Translations under genes and position numbers: made by a program | Notes under the pieces: model-generated | The model's database searches: none | Seen by the model: only the letters and a program-made list of their open reading frames with translations | What the model was told of the DNA's origin: nothing | In this document: positions 1-8,699 of the stretch, piece after piece | Numbering within the stretch: position 1 is the first letter of the stretch | How the letters are laid out: every line of letters begins with the position of its first letter | Source of the DNA: Acidaminococcus sp. | GTDB lineage: Bacteria > Bacillota > Negativicutes > Acidaminococcales > Acidaminococcaceae | Assembly (NCBI GenBank): GCA_019416065.1 | Contig: DXYB01000041.1 | Span: forward strand, 1 to 17,497 | DNA length: 17,497 bases | Reading direction: 5' to 3'

Positions 1-60
1 AGAAATTGGGATGCTCTTATTTTTTTATTCAACTTACAAAAATTTTACGCCATGACGAGA

Positions 61-78
61 GGCCGCCCGAAGGCGGCC
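61..78 (-). terminator. Hairpin downstream of the 4-hydroxybutyryl-CoA dehydratase gene
   Basis: A perfect 7-bp GC-only stem, GGCCGCC / GGCGGCC, closes on a CGAA tetraloop 13 bases beyond the dehydratase stop codon. In the minus direction the sequence after the stem is not T-rich until about 15 bases later, so it is a weak intrinsic terminator or a 3'-end stabilising hairpin. Nothing else is visible in positions 1-91. Confidence 0.5.
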
Positions 79-91
79 TGTGAAGTCGATT

Positions 92-1572
92 TTATTTGTT
101 GCGGATGCCGGCAATGACTTTGGCCAGCTCTTTTTTGCCCTGGATATTGCCCTGCCGGGCGATCATAATCCGCTGGGCCTGGGGAGATCCGGCCCCATGG
201 AGAGACTCTGTGCGGTATCCAACAGCTGCAGCGCCTAGGCACATGTTTTCCAAAAAGCGCATGATCCTCTGCCGATCTTCCGTGGATACATCGGAACGGC
301 CCTGGAAGAATTTGTTGCAGATCTCGCCGATAGTTTCTCCGTTGCGACCGACTACGGTCTTGCTGGAGAAATCCTTTTCCGACGGCATGGTCACCATCAG
401 TCCACCAGCAATGTCTTCCGCCAGACGAACGATCTCATAGGGGAAACGGGTGACATTTTGCTTGCATACGTTGGCTAACAGTAGGTCAATCTGGTAATTG
501 CCTGCCTTGGTGGGACATCCCTCGCAGGAACAGGCGATGCCGCAGCTGTACAGGGTTTCATTCAGGTGAGTCATTTCAATCAGTTTGTCTTTGATGTGGC
601 TGGCTTTTTCCACACCGTTGTATTCTGCCGCAAGAGCTGCCGCACCGATAAGCACGTCGCCCACTCCTACTTTACAGCCACCATAGGATTGCCGGTGGTA
701 GCCGGCAAACCGTTCTACCATCATACCGGCAAAATCATATTCCCCATTGAGGAAGATATATTCATTGGGAATAAACACATGATCTAGTACCACCAGGGCT
801 TCCTGGCCGCCGAACTTGGCGTTGCCTAGATCAATACAGGCGCCAGGCTCAACCTTGCGGGTATCGCAGGATTGCCGGCCGTAGACCATGTAGAGACCTT
901 CTGCGTCTGTGGGACAGGCAAAACTTACCGCCCAGTCCTTGTCCGCTTCTTTCATGGCGATGGTGGGCATGAAAATGTGCCAATGGGAATTGATGGAACC
1001 GGTCTGGTGAACCTTGGCACCACAAACCACAATGCCGTCCGGACGGCGTTCTACCACGTGCACAAACATATCCGGGTCTGCCTGTTCGTGGGGAGCCTTG
1101 GAACGATCGCCTTTAGGATCTGTCATGGCACCATCCACTACCAGATCGTTATCCTGTACGTAAATCAGGAATTTTTTAAAATTTTCATGATAGTGGGTGC
1201 CGTATTTTTGGTCGGTTTCATAGGTGGTGGAATATACAGCATTAAAAGAGTCCATACCTACACAGCGCTGGAAACAGCTGGCGGTTTTTTGCCCCAGCAG
1301 CCGCTGCATTTTGACTTTTTTGATCAAATCTTCTGTAGACTGGTGCAAGTGGGTAAAGCGGTTGATGGTATGGCCGGTGAGATTACTGGTTGCCGTCATA
1401 ACATCTTTGTATTTGGGGTCCTGGGCCAGGGTATAGGTCATGGCCACGCAGTTGATAGAAGGACGGATAATGGGATCATCTACCCAATTGTCGATTTTTT
1501 ACCGAACATATACACACGCGTATGGAGTTTGCGCAGACTGGTAATGTATTCACCGGAAGTCATTAATGTCAT
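92..1572 (-). CDS. abfD: 4-hydroxybutyryl-CoA dehydratase, with a one-base frameshift near the 5' end
   Basis: This enzyme converts 4-hydroxybutyryl-CoA to crotonyl-CoA (and carries vinylacetyl-CoA isomerase activity) by a ketyl-radical mechanism using FAD and a [4Fe-4S] cluster; it belongs to the HpaB/4-hydroxyphenylacetate 3-hydroxylase fold. The start at 1572 is chosen because AAGGAGG lies 8 bases upstream and the N-terminus matches the family. From 1572 the frame stops at 1480-1482 after 30 codons; adding one base to the A6 run at 1495-1500 (T6 on plus) restores a full 493-residue protein. In that numbering the cluster ligands Cys100, Cys104, His293 and Cys300, and catalytic Tyr297, Lys301 and Glu456, correspond to C99, C103, H292, C299, Y296, K300 and E455 of the Clostridium aminobutyricum enzyme. 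Downstream starts (GTG 1447, ATG 1441) lack a ribosome site. Whether this is a sequencing error, a slippage-decoded gene or a fresh pseudogene cannot be told. No CoA-transferase or 4-hydroxybutyrate dehydrogenase is in the window. Confidence 0.93.
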
Positions 1573-1618
1573 GATAGTTCCCTCCTTAGGGGCTGGTTAC
1601 GGTTGGTTTTAATAAAGA

Positions 1619-1650
1619 GGTCCGCCGCTGCTTTGGGGCAGCAGCGGACC
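1619..1650 (-). terminator. Intrinsic terminator after the pyruvate:ferredoxin oxidoreductase gene
   Basis: On the minus strand, just after the oxidoreductase stop, a 13-bp stem (one G·U pair) with loop CCCAAA is followed by CTCTTTATT. It lies only 46 bases before the dehydratase ATG at 1572, so the dehydratase is reached by read-through or by a promoter not recognisable to me. Confidence 0.75.
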
Positions 1651-1661
1651 AGAGAGGGCCG

Positions 1662-4600
1662 TTATTTCAGGCTGGCCAGAGTGGCGTAGGTTTCATAGCG
1701 CTCCTTGGCATCGGCTTCACATTTTTCGTATAATTCTTCCGCTTTTTCAGGGAAGGAAAGCTGCAGGGAGGCATACCGGTTCTGCCCCAACAGGAAATCC
1801 CGGAATGGTGCGGTGGGTTTCTTGGAATCCAGGGTAAAGGGGTTTTGTCCTGCTTTTTTCTTCAGGGGATCATACCGGTACAGGTGCCAGTATCCTGCTT
1901 CTACGGCTTTCTTCTCTTCTCTCTGGGAGAGCCCCATCCCACATTTCATGCCGTGTTCAATGCAGGGGCAGTAGCAGATGATCAGGGACGGTCCTGGATA
2001 GGCTTCTGCTTCCCGGATGGCTTTCAAAGTCTGGTTAGGATCGGCACCCATGGCTACCTGGGCTACATACACGTACCCATAACTCATGGCCATGAGTCCC
2101 AGATCTTTCTTCTTGGTGACCTTGCCACCGGCTGCAAATTTGGCAATGGCACTGGCTTCCGTGGATTTAGAAGCTTGTCCGCCTGTGTTGGAGTAGACTT
2201 CCGTGTCCAGTACCAGCACGTTGATATCCCTGCCGGACGCTAGGACGTGGTCCAGACCACCGTACCCGATGTCATAAGCCCAGCCATCACCGCCGAAGGC
2301 CCATACACTCTTTTTCGTCAAATACTCTTTATTGTGACGAATAAAGGAAGCTTCTTCGCTGGAGTTACCTTCTAGGGCTGCCAGCAGTTTATCCGAGACT
2401 TCACGAGTTTCCGCTGCGTCATTGCCTTTTTCCAGATAGGCTGCACAGGCATCTGCGGCAATCCCTTTTTCCCGTAAAGCTGTAATGCTGGCTTTCAGTT
2501 CCCGTTTTACGGCATCCTGACCTAGCAGGTACCCATACGCATATTCCGCATTGTCTTCAAACAGGCTCATCGCCCAGCTGGGGCCGAAGCCTTTTTTGTC
2601 CGTGCAGTACGGGGAGGCCGGAGTAGACCCGCCGTAAGCGGAAGAACAACCGGAAGCGTTAGTAATGTACATATGATCCCCAAACAGCTGGGTGACCAGT
2701 TTGATGTACGGGGTTTCGCCGCAGCCGGCACAAGCACCGGAGAATTCGAAGTAGGGGTTGGCAAACTGGGTAGCTTTGACCGTTTTATTGCTGACCGCAT
2801 CCTTTTTGATAGCAACCGTTTCCACACCATATTCCCAATTGGGGGCTTCTTTCAGCTGGCTTTCCAACGGTTTCATGACCAGGGCCTTTTCCTTGGCCGG
2901 GCATACGTTGGCACAGCTGCCACATCCAGTGCAGTCATAGGGAGAAACCTGAATACGGAAATCGTATTTTGCAAGGCCAGGACCCATGGCTTTCTTGGTA
3001 GCGAATCCTTCCGGAGCGGCTGCTTTTTCTGCTTCGTCCAGCAGGATGGGGCGAATGGCAGCGTGAGGGCAGACCAGGGAACACAGGTTGCACTGGATGC
3101 AGTTTGCCATTTGCCATTCGGGTACATCCACGGCGGCACCACGTTTTTCGTACTTGGTGGTTCCAGCAGGCCAGGTACCGTCTTCCAGACCGTATTTGGT
3201 CATGGTGGATACGGGCAGGGTTTCCCCTTCTTGCCGGTTCATGACTTCCACTACGTCTTTAATAAAGGCGGGAACGTTATCTTCTTTCGGGGCATCTTGG
3301 GCAGTACGCCAGGAGTCTGGAATAGCAATCTCATGCAGCTCGTTAATACCATGTTCAATAGAAGCATAGTTCTTATCGACTACGGCTTGTCCTTTTTTCT
3401 TGAAGTAGGTATCATAAATGGCCTTCTTCATAGCGGTGACAGCCTGTTCAATGGGAATGACACCCAACAGTTTAAAGAAAGCTGCCTGCAAAATGGTATT
3501 TGTCCGGTTGCCCAGCCCGATGCTGCGGGCAATGGCCGTGGCATTAATGGTGTAGAAGCGGGCTTTTTTCTCTGCTAAAGAACGTTTCATGGAGGCGGGC
3601 AAGTGGGTTCCCAATTCTTCCTGATTCCAGCTGCAGTTCAAAAGGAAGGTGCCGCCCTCTTTCAGGTTTTTCACCATGTCGTACTTGTGGACATAGCTGG
3701 GTGTATGGCAGGCAACAAAATCTGCCTGGGTGATGAGGTAGGGGCTGCGGATGGGGGATTTACCAAAACGCAGGTGGCTTTGGGTCAAGCCACCGGACTT
3801 TTTGGAGTCATAGACGAAATAGGCCTGGCAGTACAAATCCGTATTATAACCAATAATCTTGATGGAGTTTTTGTTGGCCCCTACGGTTCCGTCGCTGCCC
3901 ATACCCCACAGTTCCGCACTGGTCTGGCCCGCTGGAGCCGTTTCAATCTCCTTTTTGACGGGCAGACTGGTGTAGGTGACATCATCGTTGATCCCTATGG
4001 TGAAATCTTTTTTGGGGGTATCCTGCTGCAGGTTTTCGTAGACTGCCAGGATTTGACCAGGGGTGGTATCCTTGGAGCTTAGCCCGTAGCGACCACCTAC
4101 GATGGTCATGGGAATGCCCGCATGTTTGTACAGGCTGCACACATCCTGGTAGAGCGGTTCGCCCATAGCGCCCGGTTCCTTGGTGCGATCCAAAACGGCC
4201 ATTTTTTTCACCGTCTTTGGCAGGGCTTTCAGGAAATAGTCTGGAGCAAACGGGCGATACAGCCGGACAATCAGAAGACCAACTTTCTCGCCCTGGGCCG
4301 TCAAGAAATCCACTGTTTCCTTGGCGGTTTCTGCGCCGCTACCCATTATGACGATGACCCGTTCTGCATCGGGGGCACCGTAGTAGTTAAACAGGTGATA
4401 GTCCCGGCCTGTGAGGGCATTAATTTTCTGCATATATTGTTCCACGGCAGCGGGAATTTGGGCTACTTTAGTATTGCAGGCTTCCCGGCATTGGAAGAAA
4501 ATATCCGGGTTTACGGTGCAGCCGCGGGTTGCGGGATGCTCTGGGTTCAGCGCATTTTTGCGGAAAGCCCGAATGGCATCCATGTCTACCAGAGGACGCA

Positions 4601-5171
4601 AGTCTTCAAAATCCAGGGCATCAATTTTTTGAATTTCATGGGATGTACGGAAGCCATCAAAGAAATGCAGGAACGGCATCCGGCAATGAATGGCGGACAA
4701 GTGGGCTACGGCACCTAAATCCATGGCTTCTTGGGGAGAATTGGACGCCAGCATGGCAAAGCCGGTATTCCGGACTGCCATCACATCCGAATGATCTCCA
4801 AAGATGGAGAGCGCATGGGCGGACAGTGTCCGGGCCGATACGTGGAATACGCCCGGCAGCATTTCCCCGGCAATTTTGTACATATTAGGAATCATGAGGA
4901 GTAAGCCCTGGGATGCGGTGTAGGTCGTGGTGAGCGCTCCGGACTGCAAAGAGCCGTGTACTGTACCGGAAGCACCGCCTTCCGATTGCATTTCTACAAC
5001 CTGCACCGGTTGCCCAAACAGGTTCTTTTTTCCATTGGCTGCCCATTCGTCCACATGTTCTGCCATAGGGGATGAAGGGGTAATCGGATAGATTCCGGCT
5101 ACTTCCGTAAATGCATAGGAGATGTAGGCAGCGGCCGTGTTGCCATCCATCAATTCAATCTTTTTAGCCAT
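1662..5171 (-). CDS. nifJ: Pyruvate:ferredoxin (flavodoxin) oxidoreductase, single-chain
   Basis: Cytoplasmic enzyme that oxidatively decarboxylates pyruvate with CoA to acetyl-CoA, CO2 and reduced ferredoxin. At 1169 residues it has the full length of homodimeric PFORs, with domains in the standard order. The N-terminal pyruvate/TPP domain has YPITPSSP with Thr31, and Arg114. Two ferredoxin-type [4Fe-4S] motifs follow (Cys691/694/697/701 and Cys747/750/753/757). The proximal cluster cysteines are Cys813, Cys816, Cys841 and Cys1077. The TPP-binding stretch begins at GDGWAYD (961-967) and includes Asn995. ATG 5171 has an AAGGGAGGA ribosome site 8 bases upstream and gives the family N-terminus. 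It is transcribed toward the dehydratase gene but ends in a strong terminator. The 5' side is divergent from the opine-type dehydrogenase. No disruption is seen. Confidence 0.97.
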   Translation of the reverse strand: MAKKIELMDGNTAAAYISYAFTEVAGIYPITPSSPMAEHVDEWAANGKKNLFGQPVQVVEMQSEGGASGTVHGSLQSGALTTTYTASQGLLLMIPNMYKIAGEMLPGVFHVSARTLSAHALSIFGDHSDVMAVRNTGFAMLASNSPQEAMDLGAVAHLSAIHCRMPFLHFFDGFRTSHEIQKIDALDFEDLRPLVDMDAIRAFRKNALNPEHPATRGCTVNPDIFFQCREACNTKVAQIPAAVEQYMQKINALTGRDYHLFNYYGAPDAERVIVIMGSGAETAKETVDFLTAQGEKVGLLIVRLYRPFAPDYFLKALPKTVKKMAVLDRTKEPGAMGEPLYQDVCSLYKHAGIPMTIVGGRYGLSSKDTTPGQILAVYENLQQDTPKKDFTIGINDDVTYTSLPVKKEIETAPAGQTSAELWGMGSDGTVGANKNSIKIIGYNTDLYCQAYFVYDSKKSGGLTQSHLRFGKSPIRSPYLITQADFVACHTPSYVHKYDMVKNLKEGGTFLLNCSWNQEELGTHLPASMKRSLAEKKARFYTINATAIARSIGLGNRTNTILQAAFFKLLGVIPIEQAVTAMKKAIYDTYFKKKGQAVVDKNYASIEHGINELHEIAIPDSWRTAQDAPKEDNVPAFIKDVVEVMNRQEGETLPVSTMTKYGLEDGTWPAGTTKYEKRGAAVDVPEWQMANCIQCNLCSLVCPHAAIRPILLDEAEKAAAPEGFATKKAMGPGLAKYDFRIQVSPYDCTGCGSCANVCPAKEKALVMKPLESQLKEAPNWEYGVETVAIKKDAVSNKTVKATQFANPYFEFSGACAGCGETPYIKLVTQLFGDHMYITNASGCSSAYGGSTPASPYCTDKKGFGPSWAMSLFEDNAEYAYGYLLGQDAVKRELKASITALREKGIAADACAAYLEKGNDAAETREVSDKLLAALEGNSSEEASFIRHNKEYLTKKSVWAFGGDGWAYDIGYGGLDHVLASGRDINVLVLDTEVYSNTGGQASKSTEASAIAKFAAGGKVTKKKDLGLMAMSYGYVYVAQVAMGADPNQTLKAIREAEAYPGPSLIICYCPCIEHGMKCGMGLSQREEKKAVEAGYWHLYRYDPLKKKAGQNPFTLDSKKPTAPFRDFLLGQNRYASLQLSFPEKAEELYEKCEADAKERYETYATLASLK

Positions 5172-5525
5172 TTTTACGTCCTCCCTTATTAGTTGTATAC
5201 TTGCCTTGCCGGAAGTTAGCCGGCTAACGCTCTGCGCAATAGAGCACAGTTTTTGAAGTTACCTTATTTATACCGTTTTGGGGAAAATCTTGCTTTGCAA
5301 CTTATCATGAATCCTGTGCTGTTTAACAGCTTTCCCTTGCGGCGTCCTGGATGGAGCTATTTTTTGCTGACCTCCCGATACACGGCAAAAAATTACCCTC
5401 TTTCCGCAAAGAACTATTTTTTTGCGCCGGGTATAATAAAGCCAAGAAAACAGAAAAGCGGCACCGGAAAATACGGATGCCTGGGGGATCGGAAAAACCG
5501 GTCACTGGTAAAGGAGGAAACAAAA
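5172..5525. other. Divergent intergenic region between PFOR and the opine-type dehydrogenase
   Basis: This 354-base stretch holds the upstream regions of both flanking genes and no credible gene. It contains the palindrome at 5215-5228, an adjoining inverted repeat GCTCT/AGAGC (5229-5233 and 5241-5245), a TATAAA on the minus strand at 5272-5267 and a TATAAT on plus at 5432-5437; neither of the last two has a convincing -35 box. A GG-N10-GC element at 5280-5293 on plus is a weak sigma-54 look-alike. A 6-bp hairpin (GATCGG/CCGGTC, 5487-5503) sits just before the ribosome site of the plus gene. I recognise no riboswitch. Confidence 0.5.
5215..5228. promoter_or_regulatory. 14-bp perfect palindrome upstream of PFOR (candidate operator)
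   Basis: GTTAGCCGGCTAAC is a perfect palindrome centred about 50 bases upstream of the PFOR start codon, where an operator could act. It does not resemble the Rex consensus as I know it. The regulator is unknown. Confidence 0.35.
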
Positions 5526-6794
5526 ATGGATATGAGCTACTTGAAAGACAAACCGATTGCTGTTTTGGGCGGTGGCGCTGTGGGCAAGACCATGGCCGCT
5601 GACTGCGCACTGGCTGGCAAGGAAGTTCGGATTTGGGACCAACCTGCGTTTGCAAAACGGAATTTCCTGAACATCGAAAAAACAGGGATCACCTTAAGTG
5701 GCAATCAGTTCAGTTTCTTTGGCTATACCCGCAAAGGCACAGCCCATGTGGCGCTTGCCACCGATGACCTGGCTAAAGCTGTGAAAGGCGCCGGCATTAT
5801 CATTGTAGCTACCGTAGCCATTGCTCACGAAGCCATTTTCCGTGAATTGATTCCTCTTCTGGAAGATGGACAAGTGATTCATATCCTGCCGGACAACTGC
5901 GGCACCTTGATCTTCCGCAAACTCATGCGGGAATTAAAGAGCACTGCAAAAGTCATTGTTGGTTCCTGGTATACAGCTCCGTACGGTATCCGTGTGGTGA
6001 GACGGGGCGGCGTGACCACCAACGAATGCAAGGTAGAAGACCGGATTACCACTATCCGCGGCTGCGCACTGCCGGCAAAAGATAACGAAGCCTTCATGGC
6101 CTCTGCCTTCTATATCCCTGCCTTTGGTGCTATTATTGATGCAGAAGGGGAAGTCACTGTTGCGAAAAACGGCGAAGAATACCATCATGGTTTCGTAACC
6201 GGTAATACCGTATTGGATATCATCCTGTCCAACGTAAACCCTGTTATCCATGTACCTGGTACGGTGCTGGGGGTTTCCACCATGCAGAACTTTGACACGG
6301 TGCTGGGACAGGAAAAGAAAAACTACTCCTTGTACGGATTTGCCCTGTGCCCTGCAATTGCAGAAGTACAGGCCCAATTCTGGGAAGAAGAAAAAGCCCT
6401 GGCGAAAGCCATTAATATCGGCCTGTGCACCGTGAACTACGAAGATTTCTTCTCCCGGACCACGATGTATGGTAAAGAATACATGGGACCTGATTTTGCG
6501 GTACCGTTTGAAGAAAGATACGAAAACTTCTTCGGCGATGGTCCGTTCGATCTGGAAAACCGCTACATCACCGAAGATGTGCCCGTAGGCTGCTATCTGA
6601 TGAGCCAGCTGGGCAAGAAATACAATGTACCGACTCCAGTGATTGATTCCATGATCCTGTTGGCCAGCACCATGCTGAAACGTGACCTGGCCAAAGGCAG
6701 CAAGTATACCTTGGATTACCTGGATATCGGCCATATGAATGACGACCAACTTCATGCATACCTGAATGATGGTGTCTTCACTCCGAAAGCATAA
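5526..6794 (+). CDS. NAD(P)-dependent octopine/nopaline dehydrogenase family protein
   Basis: A 422-residue protein with the two-domain plan of opine dehydrogenases. An N-terminal Rossmann domain has the dinucleotide motif GGGAVG at residues 15-20. The C-terminal octopine-dehydrogenase-type helical domain contains NPVIH (238-242), whose His is the likely catalytic base by family analogy. Characterised family members reductively couple an amino acid to a 2-oxo acid or run in reverse; the substrate here cannot be read from the sequence. ATG 5526 is chosen over longer upstream options because AAGGAGG (5511-5517) lies 8 bases before it and the upstream translation is low-complexity intergenic sequence. 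The gene is monocistronic, divergent from PFOR, and ends in a strong hairpin. If it releases pyruvate from an opine, neighbouring PFOR could consume it, but that is inference. Confidence 0.85.
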   Translation: MDMSYLKDKPIAVLGGGAVGKTMAADCALAGKEVRIWDQPAFAKRNFLNIEKTGITLSGNQFSFFGYTRKGTAHVALATDDLAKAVKGAGIIIVATVAIAHEAIFRELIPLLEDGQVIHILPDNCGTLIFRKLMRELKSTAKVIVGSWYTAPYGIRVVRRGGVTTNECKVEDRITTIRGCALPAKDNEAFMASAFYIPAFGAIIDAEGEVTVAKNGEEYHHGFVTGNTVLDIILSNVNPVIHVPGTVLGVSTMQNFDTVLGQEKKNYSLYGFALCPAIAEVQAQFWEEEKALAKAINIGLCTVNYEDFFSRTTMYGKEYMGPDFAVPFEERYENFFGDGPFDLENRYITEDVPVGCYLMSQLGKKYNVPTPVIDSMILLASTMLKRDLAKGSKYTLDYLDIGHMNDDQLHAYLNDGVFTPKA

Positions 6795-6809
6795 AGCATA
6801 ACCCAAAAA

Positions 6810-6849
6810 GGCTGCTGCACGAAATAAAATCGTGCAGCAGCCTTTTTTT
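6810..6849. terminator. Bidirectional intrinsic terminator
   Basis: A perfect 13-bp stem (6810-6822 with 6830-6842) has a seven-base AATAAAA loop. It is followed by T7 on plus (6843-6849) and, on minus, by T5 (complement of 6805-6809). It sits between the convergent opine-type dehydrogenase and sigma-54 activator genes and can end both transcripts. Confidence 0.92.
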
Positions 6850-6880
6850 AGTCCGCCCCTGTGGGAGCGGGGACCAGCAT

Positions 6881-8632
6881 TCAGGATGGTTCGCTGGTGG
6901 TGGAGGTCCAGTATTTACGGATATCAATATGGTCCCGTTTGATGCGATACTGGAGGCTCTGGCGGCTTATGCCCAGTTGCCTTGCGGCAGCGGAAATATT
7001 GCCTTCCTGTTGATACAGGGCTTCATCCACCAGGGAGCGTTCTACTTCCCGTACGCTGCGGCGAGAGGTAGGCAGAGGGGAAAATCTTGCGGGAACCTGG
7101 GCACTGGAAGCTTGGGGTATATAGCGTGCGATATGGTCCGGCAAGGATTGCACGTCAATCCGATTTTGCTGTGCAGGGAGCACATTCATGGCAAATTCTA
7201 TCGCGTGCTGTAATTCCCGGACGTTTCCCGGCCAGCTATAGGCTTCAAAAAGAGAAAACACAGTAGGTTCTACGCCTTTGATGCTACGGCCCAATTTTTT
7301 ATTTAAGCGACTGAGAAAACTGGTGATGAGCGGCATCAAATCTTCCTTCCGTTCCCGTAGTGGCGGGACCCTAAGATCCACCACACCCAGCCGGTAGAAC
7401 AGATCCGGCCGTAGTTTGTGTCCTTCCAGCGCTTGCTGGGGAGAAATGTTCATGTTGGACAGAATCCGTACGTTGATAGATCGTTCCTGCGTACCGCCCA
7501 CTCGCCGTAAGGTGCCTTCTTGCAGGACGCGGAGCAGCTTAGGTTGGAGGCCTAAGTCCATGGAATTGATTTCATCCAGCAGTAGCGTTCCACCGTTAGC
7601 TTGTTCAAAAAGACCGGGCCTGGTTTCTGCATTGGTGTAGGCACCTTTTTCCGTGCCGAACAAAATGCCTTCTAACAAGTTTTCTGGAATGGCTGCGCAA
7701 TTGATGGCTAAAAAGGGACCGTTTTTTCGCCGACTGGCGTTGTGAATGCTTTGGGCGATGAGCTCCTTACCGGTGCCGGTTTCTCCGTAAATTAGTACTG
7801 GGGATTCGGACTGGGCAACCTGCTGTGCCCGCCGGATCAGTTCCTGCATGGAGGCGCTGGTGCCGATGATCTGGGAAAAATCGTAGCGGGCTCTAAGCGC
7901 AGATGGGGACGGTCCTTTTTCCTTTGCTTTGGGAGTGCTGCGAAGCAGTTGTTGCTGCAGATCCAGAATCTTTTTTTGTAGAGCGTCCATACGGCTCCAA
8001 TCTTCTACCACGTTAAAGGCTCCCAGCATTTGTCCGTTATGCAGCAGGGGATAACAATTGGACAGGTTGTCTACGGTTTTACCGTAGGTGGTGGCATAGT
8101 GCTGGTGTATATTCTGCAAAGGCTTGCGGGTTTTCACGACCTGCGGCAGAAGAAATTCCTGGCTATTTAACTTCTTGTAGACTTCTTCCACCGTTTTTCC
8201 GATTACCTGGGATTCCAGCAGGGCATCCAGCTTAGCGGCGGCCTTGTTCAAAAAAGTAATTCGGCCCTTGGCATCACAGGCTACGATCCCTTCCCGTAAC
8301 GTGTTTAAAATGATGCGGCACTGCTTATAGGCAGCTTCTTTTGTCGCGTCCCGAAAAAGAAGCAAATGGTGGCCTATAGGGAAGTCTTCCAATAGCGGGG
8401 TAGGGCAGCGGCGGAGTATTTTGCCAAAAGCAGCGCTACAATAAAGGTCTTCTTCCAGGGGTTGCAACAAAGGAATGGCAAAGCTTGGCAAAGGATGTCC
8501 CAGAATTTTCTGCTCTTTGCCAAGCAGGGAGGAACCTTTTGCGTTGATATAGAGTACGATCCCATCGGCAGAAAGCACCAGGGCTCCTAGCCCTGCCTGG
8601 GAAAATAGGTCTAACACATTTTTCCATTCCAT
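6881..8632 (-). CDS. PAS-domain sigma-54-dependent transcriptional activator
   Basis: A 583-residue enhancer-binding protein of the RocR-like class, third gene of the glycyl radical enzyme operon. It has two PAS-like sensory regions (about 1-95 and 100-215), a short coiled-coil linker (about 215-232), an AAA+ domain with Walker A GETGTGKE (283-290) and Walker B LLLDEIN (350-356), and a C-terminal Fis-type helix-turn-helix (about 542-566). The start at 8632 rather than an ATG 15 codons upstream is supported by AAAGGAGGGG 8 bases before it and by agreement with the start of the paralogue at 16172. The sigma-54-contacting GAFTGA loop reads GAYTNA (330-335), whereas the paralogue has GAYTGA. It probably senses a small ligand and activates the two sigma-54 promoters in 11930-12546; this is inference from position. 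Confidence 0.93.
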   Translation of the reverse strand: MEWKNVLDLFSQAGLGALVLSADGIVLYINAKGSSLLGKEQKILGHPLPSFAIPLLQPLEEDLYCSAAFGKILRRCPTPLLEDFPIGHHLLLFRDATKEAAYKQCRIILNTLREGIVACDAKGRITFLNKAAAKLDALLESQVIGKTVEEVYKKLNSQEFLLPQVVKTRKPLQNIHQHYATTYGKTVDNLSNCYPLLHNGQMLGAFNVVEDWSRMDALQKKILDLQQQLLRSTPKAKEKGPSPSALRARYDFSQIIGTSASMQELIRRAQQVAQSESPVLIYGETGTGKELIAQSIHNASRRKNGPFLAINCAAIPENLLEGILFGTEKGAYTNAETRPGLFEQANGGTLLLDEINSMDLGLQPKLLRVLQEGTLRRVGGTQERSINVRILSNMNISPQQALEGHKLRPDLFYRLGVVDLRVPPLRERKEDLMPLITSFLSRLNKKLGRSIKGVEPTVFSLFEAYSWPGNVRELQHAIEFAMNVLPAQQNRIDVQSLPDHIARYIPQASSAQVPARFSPLPTSRRSVREVERSLVDEALYQQEGNISAAARQLGISRQSLQYRIKRDHIDIRKYWTSTTSEPS

Positions 8633-8660
8633 GGGTTGTCCCCCTCCTTTTACAAGAAAA

Positions 8661-8682
8661 GGGATGTGCGATGGCACACCCC
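8661..8682 (-). terminator. Hairpin with U-tract between activase and sigma-54 activator genes
   Basis: On minus, a 9-bp stem GGGGTGTGC / GCACATCCC (one G·U) with a CATC loop is followed by TTTTCTTG and then directly by the activator's ribosome site. It probably attenuates the distal gene relative to the enzyme genes. T-rich sequence on both sides makes it potentially bidirectional. Confidence 0.6.
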
Positions 8683-8699
8683 TCTTTTTGATCGTCGTT

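Noticed and set aside
872..1612. Long plus-strand open frame opposite the dehydratase, and similar ones opposite PFOR and the opine-type dehydrogenase
   Set aside because: These are antisense shadows of genes with strong homology and ribosome sites; the encoded sequences resemble no family.
5278..5294. Sigma-54 promoter for the opine-type dehydrogenase
   Set aside because: The GG-N10-GC spacing and TTGCT are present, but the -24 box (TTTGGGGA) is poor and it lies over 200 bases from the gene.
5253..5525. Upstream extension of the opine-type dehydrogenase
   Set aside because: The added residues are unlike the family, and AAGGAGG sits right before ATG 5526.
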